A program made the position numbers and the translations under genes. From contig NZ_RDSR01000001.1 in assembly GCF_003716325.1 (NCBI RefSeq), positions 218,157 to 282,156 of the forward strand: DNA of 64,000 nucleotides. Reading direction: 5' to 3'. This DNA is from Cryobacterium tepidiphilum (lineage in GTDB: Bacteria; Actinomycetota; Actinomycetes; Actinomycetales; Microbacteriaceae). Under the pieces are notes generated by a model. It was given only the letters and a program-made list of their open reading frames with translations. It ran no database searches and had not been told where the DNA came from. Positions 27,014 through 35,113 of this stretch are shown here, piece after piece. The stretch's first letter is position 1. The number at the start of each line of letters is the position of its first letter.

Positions 27014-27451
27014 ATGATGTCGGAGAAGAAGCCCCAGACCATGAAGTCCGCCACGGCGGCCCAAAAACTGGGGATTCTCCTGCAGGCGGCGCCCGAGGAG
27101 TTCCAGAACTCCATGGTCTCCCGCGCCGAACTGGCCGAGCTGACCGAAAACCCGCCGCAGTGGCTCGCCGACCTGCGCGCCAACGGCCCGCACCCGCGCC
27201 AGGTGGTCGCCGCGAAGCTTGGTGTCTCCACCTCGGGCCTCGCCCGTGCCGGTGTCACCGAGCCGCTCACCACGGCCGAGATCAAGCAGCTGCTGCAGCA
27301 GCCACCCGCCTGGCTCGTCACCGAGCGGGCCACGCAGGCCGAGGTGCGCGCCCAGCAGGTGCGCGACAAGGACGCGAAGGCCGAGAAGGCCGCCAAGCGG
27401 GAGCGCGCCGAGCGCGGCGCCGCCCAGCGCGCGGCGCACCGCGGCGAGTAA
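27014..27451 (+). CDS. DUF5997 family protein
   Basis: The 145-residue protein has a helical core (TAAQKLGILLQAAPEEFQ ... VSRAELAELTENPPQWLADL) with a motif like a small helix-turn-helix (VVAAKLGVSTSGLARAGV, about 73-90) and a strongly charged C-terminal helix rich in Lys, Arg, Glu and Ala. It matches the actinobacterial DUF5997 family. The LysR-like effector-domain gene is divergent from it, an arrangement I associate with this family. A DNA-binding role is suggested by the HTH-like part but not shown. Confidence 0.8.
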   Translation: MMSEKKPQTMKSATAAQKLGILLQAAPEEFQNSMVSRAELAELTENPPQWLADLRANGPHPRQVVAAKLGVSTSGLARAGVTEPLTTAEIKQLLQQPPAWLVTERATQAEVRAQQVRDKDAKAEKAAKRERAERGAAQRAAHRGE

Positions 27452-27511
27452 CCGCGCCCAACTCCCTCTCGCGCCTGCGCCCGCGCCTGCGCTCGGCAGG
27501 GCGCGGCAGAA

Positions 27512-28159
27512 TCACGCCGGGTATTGCTCGCGCAGGAAGCCCACGACGTCGCGCAGCTCGGCGTCGGAAACGGTGTGCGGCATCCCCTCGTAGATGCGCT
27601 CGGTGAGCGTCGCGTGATCGGGCAGCCAGTCCTGCGTCCAGTCGACGGCGTCGCCCGGGATGACCTCGTCGACCGTGCCGCGGCCCCAGAACACGGGCGG
27701 GCGCCGGGCGGCGAGCCGGTCGTCTCCGTCCCGAGGGCCGGGGGCGACGAAGCCCGACAGCTGCACGGCGAACGCGAAGCGATCCGGCGCGTGCCGCATC
27801 AGCTGCAGGGCCATGACCCCGCCCTGCGAGAATCCGAGCAGGCCAACGGATGTCGGCTGGGTCACCAGGGCGTCCAGCCACTGCAGCACGCCGAGCGTGG
27901 CGGCGTCGACGGCCGCCGAGCCTTCGTCGCGGTCGAGCGGGAACCACGCCCAGCCGCCGCTGCCGGCCGACAGCGGCGCGCGCAGCGACGCCATCACCGG
28001 TCGGAGCGGCAGGTGCGGGGTGAGGGCGAACAGGTCGCCCTCATGCGACCCGAAGCCGTGGAGGATCAAGAGGAGGGGGCGGCCCGCCCGGTCGCGCTCA
28101 CTTGCCGACCAAAGCACGGCATCCGTATCGATGGGTTCAATGCGCCCGCTGTTATCCAT
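27512..28159 (-). CDS. Phospholipase/carboxylesterase (alpha/beta hydrolase)
   Basis: The 215-residue protein has the esterase layout: LLLILHGFGSHEGDL near residue 30 (oxyanion region), the nucleophile motif GFSQGGVMAL (Ser near 113), the acid in GTVDEVIP and the catalytic His in EGMPHTVSDAEL. This is the YpfH/carboxylesterase 2 family, soluble enzymes acting on short acyl esters; the natural substrate is unknown. It is convergent with the DUF5997 gene. Confidence 0.85.
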   Translation of the reverse strand: MDNSGRIEPIDTDAVLWSASERDRAGRPLLLILHGFGSHEGDLFALTPHLPLRPVMASLRAPLSAGSGGWAWFPLDRDEGSAAVDAATLGVLQWLDALVTQPTSVGLLGFSQGGVMALQLMRHAPDRFAFAVQLSGFVAPGPRDGDDRLAARRPPVFWGRGTVDEVIPGDAVDWTQDWLPDHATLTERIYEGMPHTVSDAELRDVVGFLREQYPA

Positions 28160-28313
28160 GGGTTCCTCGTGTTCGGGTCAGAGGTGGAGTGGCTCCATAC
28201 TTCCACCGTTTCGGCCCGTCTGGGCAGCCGGAAGGGGGGATCGTAGCCCCCACTGTGCGGGGCAGCATCCGCTGTTTTCACCGTCGGCGGCGATCGTGCA
28301 TGAGAATGAGTGC

Positions 28314-28901
28314 ATGAGCGTGCGCACCCCCGACCCCGACCCCGACTGGACGCCGGGGGACGACGACGCACCGCCGGCCCACACCAACCCGGGCTGGCTG
28401 AGCGACATCGAGCTCGAGCAGGTGCGCCGGCGGCTGCCGTTGCTGTATGTCGAGGCGGTGCCCGTGCGCACCGACGGACTCGGCCAGGTCGTGGAGGTGG
28501 GCGTGCTGCTGCGCGCGACGGCGACCGGGGAGATGACCCGCACACTCGTCTCGGGGCGGGTGATGTACGGGGAGACCCTGCGGGACGCGCTGTTCCGGCA
28601 CCTGGAGAAGGACCTGGGGGCCATGGCGTTCCCGCAGCTGCCGGCGAGCCCGGTGCCGTTCTCGGTGGCCGAGTACTTCCCGCTGCCCGGTCTCGGCCCG
28701 TTCACGGATGACCGCCAGCACGCCGTCGCGCTGGCCTACGTCGTTCCTGTGACCGGAACGTGCGAACCCCGGCCCGACGCGCTGGAAGTGACCTGGATGA
28801 CGCCGGAGGAAGCGGCGTCCGACGCGGTGTCGGCCGAGATGGAAGGCGGGCGCGGCGCGCTGCTGCGCACCGCCCTCGCATCCGTCGGCCAGCTGCGCTG
28901 A
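28314..28901 (+). CDS. NUDIX-like protein, DUF4916, degenerate Nudix box
   Basis: The 195-residue protein begins with an acidic Pro-rich stretch, then NPGWLSDIELEQVRRRLPLLYVEAVPVRTD, typical of DUF4916. The Nudix-box position reads GRVMYGETLRDALFRHLEKDLG; it keeps the leading Gly, one Glu and the ending Gly but lacks the REUxEE catalytic core, so pyrophosphohydrolase activity is doubtful. It is divergent from the esterase gene. The function of the family is unknown. Confidence 0.8.
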   Translation: MSVRTPDPDPDWTPGDDDAPPAHTNPGWLSDIELEQVRRRLPLLYVEAVPVRTDGLGQVVEVGVLLRATATGEMTRTLVSGRVMYGETLRDALFRHLEKDLGAMAFPQLPASPVPFSVAEYFPLPGLGPFTDDRQHAVALAYVVPVTGTCEPRPDALEVTWMTPEEAASDAVSAEMEGGRGALLRTALASVGQLR

Positions 28902-28928
28902 CCTCGCTGGACGAACTTCGCTGCGGAC

Positions 28929-29885
28929 TCAGGAGAGGCCGAGCGTCTCCAGGAACAGGGCGGCGTAGCGGTCGGCGTCGACGTCGAGGGCGACCTCGAC
29001 CATCGCCCATTCGTCCATGAGGCCGTGCACCACGTCTTCGCCCGGCCAGCGCCGCAGGTCGACGAGGGTCTGGCCGCGCCCGTAACCGGTGAGCTCAACG
29101 CGCACCGGCCGCAGCTCTGTGCGCAACGCTCCCGGATCGACGAGCGCGCAGACCGCTCCGGCGTCGCCGATGAGGCCCGTGTATTCCGCGCTCTTGTCGG
29201 AACCGAGGGCGATGCGATTGGTGAGCAGGGAGCCGACCGCGCGGCCCACGGGGGAGTCGCCACCGAGCAGGCGCTCGGCGGTCTGCTCGGCCACGGCGAC
29301 CTCATTGAACACGTCGAGGCCGTACATGAAGGTGGGCACGCCCGAGTCGAGAACGATGGCGGCCGCCTCGGGGTCGTGCCAGACGTTGAACTCGGCGACC
29401 GCCGTCGCGTTGCCGACGCTCGCCGAGCCGCCCATGAACACGATGCGCTCGATCTTCGGCGCGAGGTTCGGGTACTGGCGGAGCAGCAGCGCGAGGTTGG
29501 TCTGTGGGGCGAGGGCGACGATCGTGATCGGGTCGGTGCTCTCGGCGAGGAGCCGCCGCATCAGCTCGATGGAGCTCACCGGTTCGGCGGCGCGCGCGCT
29601 CGCCGGCAGGTGCAGGGTGCCGAGGCCGCTCTCGCCGTGCACGTGCGACGCGGCGCGGGCCGGTTCGATGAGCGGACGGCGGGCGCCGGCGGCGACCGGG
29701 ATGTCGGGGGCGCCGGCGACGTCGAGGATGCGGAGGGTGTTCTCGACGACCCGTTCGAGCGACGCGTTGCCGGCCACGCAGCTGATGCCGCGCACGTCGA
29801 TGTCGGGGTGGGCGACGGCGAAGAGGATGGCGAGGGCGTCGTCGACGCCCGTGTCGACGTCGAGGATGACGGGGAGGGCGCTCAT
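28929..29885 (-). CDS. Nucleoside hydrolase (IUNH family)
   Basis: This soluble enzyme cleaves nucleosides to base and ribose. The 318-residue protein has the calcium-binding N-terminal DVDTGVDDALA motif (residues 9-19), the VAGNASLERVVENTLRIL region, the MGGSA motif and a HDPEAAAIVL segment. Substrate range (purine, pyrimidine or both) cannot be told. It may salvage nucleosides released by the secreted nucleotidase encoded at 11.7-16.2 kb, but the two are not linked. A family A element lies 40 bp upstream of its start. Confidence 0.9.
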   Translation of the reverse strand: MSALPVILDVDTGVDDALAILFAVAHPDIDVRGISCVAGNASLERVVENTLRILDVAGAPDIPVAAGARRPLIEPARAASHVHGESGLGTLHLPASARAAEPVSSIELMRRLLAESTDPITIVALAPQTNLALLLRQYPNLAPKIERIVFMGGSASVGNATAVAEFNVWHDPEAAAIVLDSGVPTFMYGLDVFNEVAVAEQTAERLLGGDSPVGRAVGSLLTNRIALGSDKSAEYTGLIGDAGAVCALVDPGALRTELRPVRVELTGYGRGQTLVDLRRWPGEDVVHGLMDEWAMVEVALDVDADRYAALFLETLGLS

Positions 29886-29923
29886 CCGCTCAGCTTATCG
29901 GCCGCCCTCGCCGGAACTCACCC

Positions 29924-30006
29924 TCGCTAACTCCGGAGATTCTCGGTCGCGACCGCAGACTCCGGCCGAATCCGGGGGTGGGCGCACGGATCCCCGGAGT
30001 TAGCGA
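29924..30006. repeat. Family A inverted-repeat element, copy 2
   Basis: Perfect 13-bp arms TCGCTAACTCCGG (29924-29936) and CCGGAGTTAGCGA (29994-30006), between the DEAD-box helicase gene and the nucleoside hydrolase gene, both on the minus strand. The interior carries ATTCTCGG, also present in copy 4. Confidence 0.82.
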
Positions 30007-30041
30007 CGGGGGCGGGGCGCGGAGGGGCGCGCGGAAACGCA

Positions 30042-30075
30042 GAACGGGGCCGCCTCCGGAGAGGCCGCCCCGTTC
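30042..30075 (-). terminator. Terminator of the DEAD-box helicase gene
   Basis: Hairpin with arms GAACGGGGC-CCT and AGG-GCCCCGTTC-like complement (13 of 14 paired), 21 bp beyond the helicase stop. Confidence 0.65.
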
Positions 30076-30096
30076 GAGAGCGGATGCGCGGGGCGG

Positions 30097-31644
30097 CTAG
30101 CCCTGCGCGCGGCGGGGGCCGCCGGAGCGGCGCGCGCCACCGGATGAGGCGTTGCCGCGCACGAGGCTGCCGACCTGCAGGCCACCGGAGCGGCCGGAGT
30201 TGGTGCGGCCGGAACCGCCCGAGCCCTGCCCCGCGCCCTGCTTCGGGGCGTGGCTGCGCGCTGCTGCCGGGCGACCCGACCGGTCGCGGCGCGGGGCGGC
30301 CGCACCCACGGCGTCGGCGGAGCGGGCCTCGCGGCCGCGTCCCTCGCCGTCGCGGAGCGCACGCTTGCGCTGCGCGTTGGCGCCCTGCGAGCGGCCCTGT
30401 GCCTGTCCACGCCCGGACTGACCGCGGGCCGGCTGCTCCTGGCGGGGAGCGGGCTTCACGTACGGTGCGACCTCGCCCACGAGCGTGGCGACGGCCGGCG
30501 ACGTGGCGGTCACGCGCTGCGGGGTGACCTTGATGGCCGCCTTGCGCAGCAGCAGCTCGGTGTCCTTGCGTTGCATCGGCAGCATCACGGTGACGACGTC
30601 GCCGGAGCTGCCGGCGCGGGCGGTGCGGCCGGAGCGGTGCAGGTATGCCTTGTGCTCTGCGGGCGGGTCGACGTGGATGACCAGCTCGATGTCGTCGACG
30701 TGCACGCCGCGAGCGGCGACATCCGTTGCGACGAGAACCTTGACGTCACCGGCGGCGAACGCGGCCAGGTTGCGGTCGCGGGCCACCTGCGAGAGGTTGC
30801 CGTGCAGGTCGACCGACGGAATGCCGGAGTCGGTGAGCTGCTTGGCCAGCTTCTTGGCGTGGTGCTTGGTGCGCATGAAGAGGATGCGGCGGCCGGTGCC
30901 GGAGGCGAGCGTCTGCACGAGGTCCTTCTTGGCGTCGACGCCGTCAACCTCGAACACGTGGTGCGTCATCGCGTCGACGTGGCTGGTGGCCTCGTCGACC
31001 GAGTGCAGCACCTCGTTGTGCAGGAAGCGCTTGACCAGCTTGTCCACTCCGTTGTCGAGGGTGGCCGAGAACAGCAGGCGCTGGCCATTGCTGGGAGTCT
31101 TGTCGAGGATGCGCGTGACGACGGGCAGGAAGCCCAGGTCGGCCATGTGGTCGGCCTCGTCGAGCACGGTGATCTCCACGGCGTCGAGGCTCACGAAGCC
31201 CTGCTTCATGAGGTCTTCGAGGCGACCGGGGCAGGCCACGACGATGTCGACGCCGGCCTTGAGCGCGGCCACCTGGCGGTTCTGCGAGACGCCGCCGAAG
31301 ATCGTGGTGGTGGTGAGGTTGTAGGCCTCGGCGAACGGGGTGAGCGCCGTGGTGATCTGGGTGGCGAGCTCGCGGGTCGGGGCGAGGATCAGGCCGAGCG
31401 GACGGCCGGGGCGGCGCTTGCCGCCGGAGAGCTTGCCGCCCAGGCGCGCGGCCATCGGGATGGAGAACGCGAGGGTCTTTCCCGAGCCGGTCTTGCCGCG
31501 GCCGAGCACGTCACGGCCGGCGAGCGTGTCGGGGAGCGTGTCGACCTGGATCGGGAACGGGCTGTCCTTGCCCTGCGCGGCCAGCACGGCGACGAGGGGG
31601 GCCGGCACGCCGAGCGCGGCGAAGGTGGTTTCTGTTTCAGACAA
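30097..31644 (-). CDS. DEAD-box ATP-dependent RNA helicase
   Basis: The 515-residue protein is a cytoplasmic RNA helicase: Q-motif region (FAALGVPAPLVAVLAAQG), Walker A GRGKTGSGKTLAF, PTRELA, DEAD in VLDEADHMADLGF, SAT in LLFSATLDNG, and HRSGRTARAG in domain 2. The last about 110 residues are an Arg/Gly/Gln-rich basic tail (ARGQSGRGQAQGRSQG ...), which in this family helps bind structured RNA such as rRNA. A TTG at 31644 is the likely start because GAAAGG lies 7 bp upstream and SETETTFAALG is the usual N-terminus; an ATG at 31701 is also in frame. Confidence 0.92.
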   Translation of the reverse strand: MSETETTFAALGVPAPLVAVLAAQGKDSPFPIQVDTLPDTLAGRDVLGRGKTGSGKTLAFSIPMAARLGGKLSGGKRRPGRPLGLILAPTRELATQITTALTPFAEAYNLTTTTIFGGVSQNRQVAALKAGVDIVVACPGRLEDLMKQGFVSLDAVEITVLDEADHMADLGFLPVVTRILDKTPSNGQRLLFSATLDNGVDKLVKRFLHNEVLHSVDEATSHVDAMTHHVFEVDGVDAKKDLVQTLASGTGRRILFMRTKHHAKKLAKQLTDSGIPSVDLHGNLSQVARDRNLAAFAAGDVKVLVATDVAARGVHVDDIELVIHVDPPAEHKAYLHRSGRTARAGSSGDVVTVMLPMQRKDTELLLRKAAIKVTPQRVTATSPAVATLVGEVAPYVKPAPRQEQPARGQSGRGQAQGRSQGANAQRKRALRDGEGRGREARSADAVGAAAPRRDRSGRPAAARSHAPKQGAGQGSGGSGRTNSGRSGGLQVGSLVRGNASSGGARRSGGPRRAQG

Positions 31645-31721
31645 GTTGGTGCCTTTCGGGGCATCAGGTTCCCCGTGGTTCCCGGTGCAGCACAGCGGCA
31701 TCCGAGATCAGGAGGATTCAC

Positions 31722-31871
31722 ATGGCGAAGGTGCCGATGGGCACATCCGTTCGCCGTAAGAAAGTTTCATTCGGAAATCGCAACCAGCTTCAGCGAAGGG
31801 GTTGCGATAAGAAGAGGGCGTTCTACGACGCAGGGAACGCGGCGACGCGCTCACAAGTGGTTCCAGTCTAG
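31722..31871 (+). CDS. Possible small basic protein with a consensus ribosome site
   Basis: A 49-codon frame opens at an ATG 7 bp after AGGAGG, the best Shine-Dalgarno in the neighbourhood. The product begins MAKVPMGTSVRRKKVSFGNR and is very basic (many Arg/Lys). It is divergent from the DEAD-box helicase gene. I do not recognise it. Small basic proteins linked to RNA helicases would make sense functionally, but that is speculation. Codon use is less GC-rich than neighbours. Confidence 0.4.
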   Translation: MAKVPMGTSVRRKKVSFGNRNQLQRRGCDKKRAFYDAGNAATRSQVVPV

Positions 31872-31917
31872 CGGGTGCTGTCAAGCGGATGCGCCGGCGG
31901 GCGCTGGTCGGTGCTGG

Positions 31918-32547
31918 TCAGTGCTCGGCGTGGTAGCGCTCGCCGACCGGCACCTCGACCGACACGGTGTTCCCCGCCTGCGGCAGCGGGCACGCCCACA
32001 TCGGGTCGTACGCGCACGACGGGTTGTAGGCGAAATTGAAGTCGAGGACGACGGTGTCGTCACCGGTGCCGGGGCCGAGGTCGGCGCCCTTGATCGTGTC
32101 GAGCAGGTAGCGGCCGCCGCCGTAGGTGCCGCCCGGCTGTGCCGCCAGCGCGTCCTTGACCGGCAGGAACAGGCCGCCGCCGTAGCCCGCGAGGCGCCAC
32201 ACGTCGAGCGAGCCGACGTGCGGCAGGTGCACCGCGCCGAGCAGGTCGAATGAGACGGTGCCATCCGTTCCCGTCTCCACGTCCATCCGCACCGGTGTCT
32301 CGGCGCGGTGCACCTCGGCTTCGAAGCGCCAATCGGGGTCGTACGGGGCGATCGGGAGCCCGGTGAAGTTTGACCGGCCGTCGGGCAGCAACGGCGACGA
32401 CGGATGCCGCGCGAACAGGTCGTCCCGCCCGGCCCGCCAGAGTGCGTGGCCGGCTCGGGGATCGTCGGCCTCCCGCACGCGGGCGTACAAGGCGAAGACG
32501 CGCCGGCGCCAGTCCGCGACCTGCAGGGCGTCGATGACGGACGTCAC
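31918..32547 (-). CDS. DUF1684 domain protein
   Basis: The 209-residue protein matches DUF1684: an N-terminal helix (WRRRVFALYARVREADD), LWRAGRDDLFARHPSSPL, a beta-rich middle (HLPHVGSLDVWRLAGYGGG) and the conserved ending DFNFAYNPSCAYDPMWACPLPQAGN. The family is common in actinobacteria and Bacteroidetes with no proven function. The GTG start overlaps the stop of the upstream SRPBCC-like gene (GTGA), so the two are co-translated. Confidence 0.85.
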   Translation of the reverse strand: MTSVIDALQVADWRRRVFALYARVREADDPRAGHALWRAGRDDLFARHPSSPLLPDGRSNFTGLPIAPYDPDWRFEAEVHRAETPVRMDVETGTDGTVSFDLLGAVHLPHVGSLDVWRLAGYGGGLFLPVKDALAAQPGGTYGGGRYLLDTIKGADLGPGTGDDTVVLDFNFAYNPSCAYDPMWACPLPQAGNTVSVEVPVGERYHAEH

Positions 32548-33071
32548 GCGGTCACGGTTTCGGGGTCGGTGTCGGCAGGCGCATCGACGCCCACGTCGTG
32601 CCGCCAGCCAGGCGCGAGCTGCTTGAGCTGACGCATCCGCCACTGCCAGAACGACCAGAGACCCGGCCAGAGCGCGAGCGTGGCCGGGCCGGCGTGGAAG
32701 ATCAGCTGGTCGCGGTACAGAGTTCTGCCGCTTCCCGCGGGGTCGGGTGAGACGGCCATGCGGTGGTCCCAGCGGAGGCCGCCGCCGGTTGCCGTCTCGC
32801 CGGTGCCGGTATCGCGGAGGATGCGCACGTTGCCGCGCTGGGCGGTGGAGACGCTGAGCATGATCATCTGGGTGCCAAGGGGGAGCATCCCGAGGCCCCG
32901 CCGTGCCGCCGGGTACAGGCCCGGTTGCCAGATGGTGGGAAAGCCCTCCGCCGTCAGCGGCTCGAGGCGCATCAGCGGCGACGCGACCTCCTGCATGACG
33001 GCGGGGCTGCGGAGGGCGCGCCACGCCGAGTCGGGGTCGCAATCGAGGAGGTCTTTCAGGAGCACGCGCAC
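32544..33071 (-). CDS. SRPBCC-like protein of unknown function
   Basis: The 175-residue protein begins VRVLLKDLLDCDPDSAWRAL, followed by RSPAVMQEVASPLM, and has a beta-rich body with GGLRWDHRMAV and GRTLYRDQLIFHAG, a pattern compatible with the SRPBCC/polyketide-cyclase ligand-binding fold. It ends LWSFWQWRMRQLKQLAPGW, a typical long C-terminal helix. It is probably co-translated with the DUF1684 gene downstream and is divergent from the EVE-domain gene. Ligand and role are unknown. The start is a GTG; another GTG two codons on is possible. Confidence 0.65.
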   Translation of the reverse strand: MRVLLKDLLDCDPDSAWRALRSPAVMQEVASPLMRLEPLTAEGFPTIWQPGLYPAARRGLGMLPLGTQMIMLSVSTAQRGNVRILRDTGTGETATGGGLRWDHRMAVSPDPAGSGRTLYRDQLIFHAGPATLALWPGLWSFWQWRMRQLKQLAPGWRHDVGVDAPADTDPETVTA

Positions 33072-33113
33072 GCTCCCAGTCTGCGGTGCGGTGCCATGCA
33101 GTACAACTGGAGC

Positions 33114-33554
33114 GTGGCGATCAGGTACTGGATGGGCGTGGCACAGCGCGAGCACGTGCGGCGTTGCGTGCGCGTCGGGGTCGCGCAGGTGGGCCCCGGC
33201 TTGCGGCGCGCGCTGGAGGAGCTCGGCGAGGCGGACGGGCTGGTCTACTACTCGCCCCGCACGGCGCCGGCTCCCGACGGCGACCGCCTGAGCGCGTTCA
33301 CGGCCATCGGCCGGATCGCGGTCGGGCCCGCCTACCAGGAGTTTCCGGGCGCGGAACGCCCGTGGCGACGCCGGACCGAGTACGAGACGGATGTCGTCGA
33401 GGCGCCCATCCGCCCGCTGCTGCCGGTGCTCGACTTCAGCCGCGAGCACCGGGACTGGGGATTCCGGTTGCGCGCGGGCCTGTTCGAGATCTCCCGGCGT
33501 GACTTCGAGGTGATCCGCCGCCAGATGCGGCGCCCCTCCGCCGACGACCGGTAG
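33114..33554 (+). CDS. EVE-domain protein
   Basis: The 146-residue protein starts (GTG) AIRYWMGVAQREHVRR and contains GEADGLVYYSPRT, AFTAIGRIAVG and a DWGFRLRAGLFEISRRDFEVI ending, which mark a full-length EVE domain of the PUA-like superfamily. EVE domains recognise modified bases in DNA or RNA and are often linked to restriction or RNA-modification systems; no such partner is adjacent here. An in-frame ATG 18 bp upstream is an alternative start. A C-terminal RRQMRRPSADDR tail is basic. Confidence 0.82.
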   Translation: MAIRYWMGVAQREHVRRCVRVGVAQVGPGLRRALEELGEADGLVYYSPRTAPAPDGDRLSAFTAIGRIAVGPAYQEFPGAERPWRRRTEYETDVVEAPIRPLLPVLDFSREHRDWGFRLRAGLFEISRRDFEVIRRQMRRPSADDR

Positions 33555-33598
33555 GCGCCCGGGGAGGGCCGCCGCGAGGGGCCGCATAGACTCCGGGT

Positions 33599-34864
33599 AT
33601 GGGCGTGGAACTGTGGTGGCTGCCCTCGCTGATCGTGTTCGGGGCCGCGGCGGCATCCGTTGCCGCGGTGATCGTGGCCCTGCGTCGACGCGCGAAAAGC
33701 CGGGCGCTGCGGACTCACGCCGCCGCCGACGCCCGTCAGCGCCAGGCGGCCATCAGCCTGGTGCGAGCGGATGACCAGGTGCAGGCGGCGACCGACGAGC
33801 TCGGGTTCGCCGTGGCACAGTTCGGCGATCGCGCCGCCCAGGACTTGCGGGCGGCGCTCGACGCCTCTCGGCGCGACCTGCGGGACGCGTTCGCGCTGCA
33901 GCAGAAGCTCGACGACGCCAAGCCGGAGACCGCCGCGGTGCGGCTGCGATTGATCGACCAGATCACGGCCCTGGCCGAGAGTGCGACCGAGCGGCTGCAG
34001 CAGCAGCTGGGGCAGCTCGACGCACGCCGTGGCGTAGAGAGGAATGCGCCGGCCGCTCTCGACGAGGTGCGGCAGGGGCTGGCGGAGGTGGCGACGCGCG
34101 CGTCAGCGGCGGAGGCAACGCTCGAGCGACTCGGCACCCGGTACGCCGACGGAGCCGTCACCGGCATGCGGAACGCCCTTCGGGCTGCACGGACGGCGGA
34201 GGGACAGGCGCGCATTGCCGCGGAGGCGGTCGCGTCCCGGCTCGCAGCCGGCGGGTCTGATCCGGTGGGGGTGGACCTCGCCGCGGCCGAACGCGGCGTC
34301 TACCGGGCGAGCCGCTCGCTCGACGCGGCCGACGCCGCCGCCGCTCACCTGCGTGGCGCGGCAACGGCCCTGAGCGAGGCGATCGCGGCCGCGGAATCGC
34401 GTCTTGCCGAGGCCCGGTCGCTGCGCGACCGCCACGAGGAACCCGAGTCGCGGGCGACGCTCGGCCACGCGATCGCCGAGACCGATCAGCAGCTTCTGCG
34501 CTTGGCCGAGCCTGGACGCGAGGCCGATCCGTCGGCCGACCTCGTCGCACTCCGCGAGGTCGTCGCGCGGCTCGATCGTGCGCACGCCGATGCCCGTAAC
34601 CGCCAGTTGCGCCTCGAGAACGCTCGCGCGGCACTGGGCGGCACCCTCGTGACGGCCGAAAGCCAGATCACGGTCACCCGCGACTTCATCAGCGACAACC
34701 GTTCGCGCGTCGGCGCCTCGGCACGCACCCGCCTCGCGGAGGCTGAACGACAACTCGCGCTGGCCCGGGTGGAGGCCGACCCCGTGACCGCGCTCGACAC
34801 CGCACGCCGGGCGATGACCCACGCCACCGACGCGGACGCCCTCGCCCGCTTCGACACCCACTGA
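33599..34864 (+). CDS. Membrane-anchored long coiled-coil protein
   Basis: The 421-residue protein has one N-terminal membrane helix (about 6-28, LPSLIVFGAAAASVAAVIVAL) followed by an almost continuous Ala/Arg/Leu/Glu/Asp-rich helical region with heptad character to the C-terminus. The later part (ITVTRDFISDNRSRVGASARTRLAEAERQLALARVEADPVTALDTARRA, given here only as a region near 340-405) resembles the coiled-coil extension of actinobacterial TPM-domain proteins, but no TPM domain is present. A scaffold or envelope role is possible; function is unknown. Confidence 0.72.
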   Translation: MGVELWWLPSLIVFGAAAASVAAVIVALRRRAKSRALRTHAAADARQRQAAISLVRADDQVQAATDELGFAVAQFGDRAAQDLRAALDASRRDLRDAFALQQKLDDAKPETAAVRLRLIDQITALAESATERLQQQLGQLDARRGVERNAPAALDEVRQGLAEVATRASAAEATLERLGTRYADGAVTGMRNALRAARTAEGQARIAAEAVASRLAAGGSDPVGVDLAAAERGVYRASRSLDAADAAAAHLRGAATALSEAIAAAESRLAEARSLRDRHEEPESRATLGHAIAETDQQLLRLAEPGREADPSADLVALREVVARLDRAHADARNRQLRLENARAALGGTLVTAESQITVTRDFISDNRSRVGASARTRLAEAERQLALARVEADPVTALDTARRAMTHATDADALARFDTH

Positions 34865-34870
34865 CGCATC

Positions 34871-35099
34871 CGCCGTCACGCTGCCGAGGCCGCCCGCGCC
34901 GTCCCCCGTCGCCCCGCGCGCCGCCCCCCGCGCCGTCCGTGCCAGTCCCGCGCCGCGCCCCAGTCCCGCCCCGCCCCGTTTCGGCGAATCGCTGCCTGAT
35001 CGGCGAGTCGCGCCCGCTGGAGCGATAGCGCTCGGCCGTTCAGGCCGCGCCCAACGGATGCCGTGGGACGTCGGCCGCCGTCACGCGGCCGAGGCCGCC
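34871..35099. repeat. Short direct repeat flanking an intergenic C-rich stretch
   Basis: CGCCGTCACG followed by a CCGAGGCCGCC stretch occurs at 34871-34894 and again at 35076-35099, 23 of 24 positions identical, in the 250-bp gap between the coiled-coil gene and the ComB-like gene. The gap is otherwise GC-rich with poly-C tracts and no gene. Confidence 0.5.
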
Positions 35100-35113
35100 G
35101 GTAACCTTGCACC

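Noticed and set aside
29025..30003. Plus-strand open frames of about 300 codons opposite the nucleoside hydrolase.
   Set aside because: The minus-strand nucleoside hydrolase has the full motif set; the plus-strand products are compositionally biased shadows.
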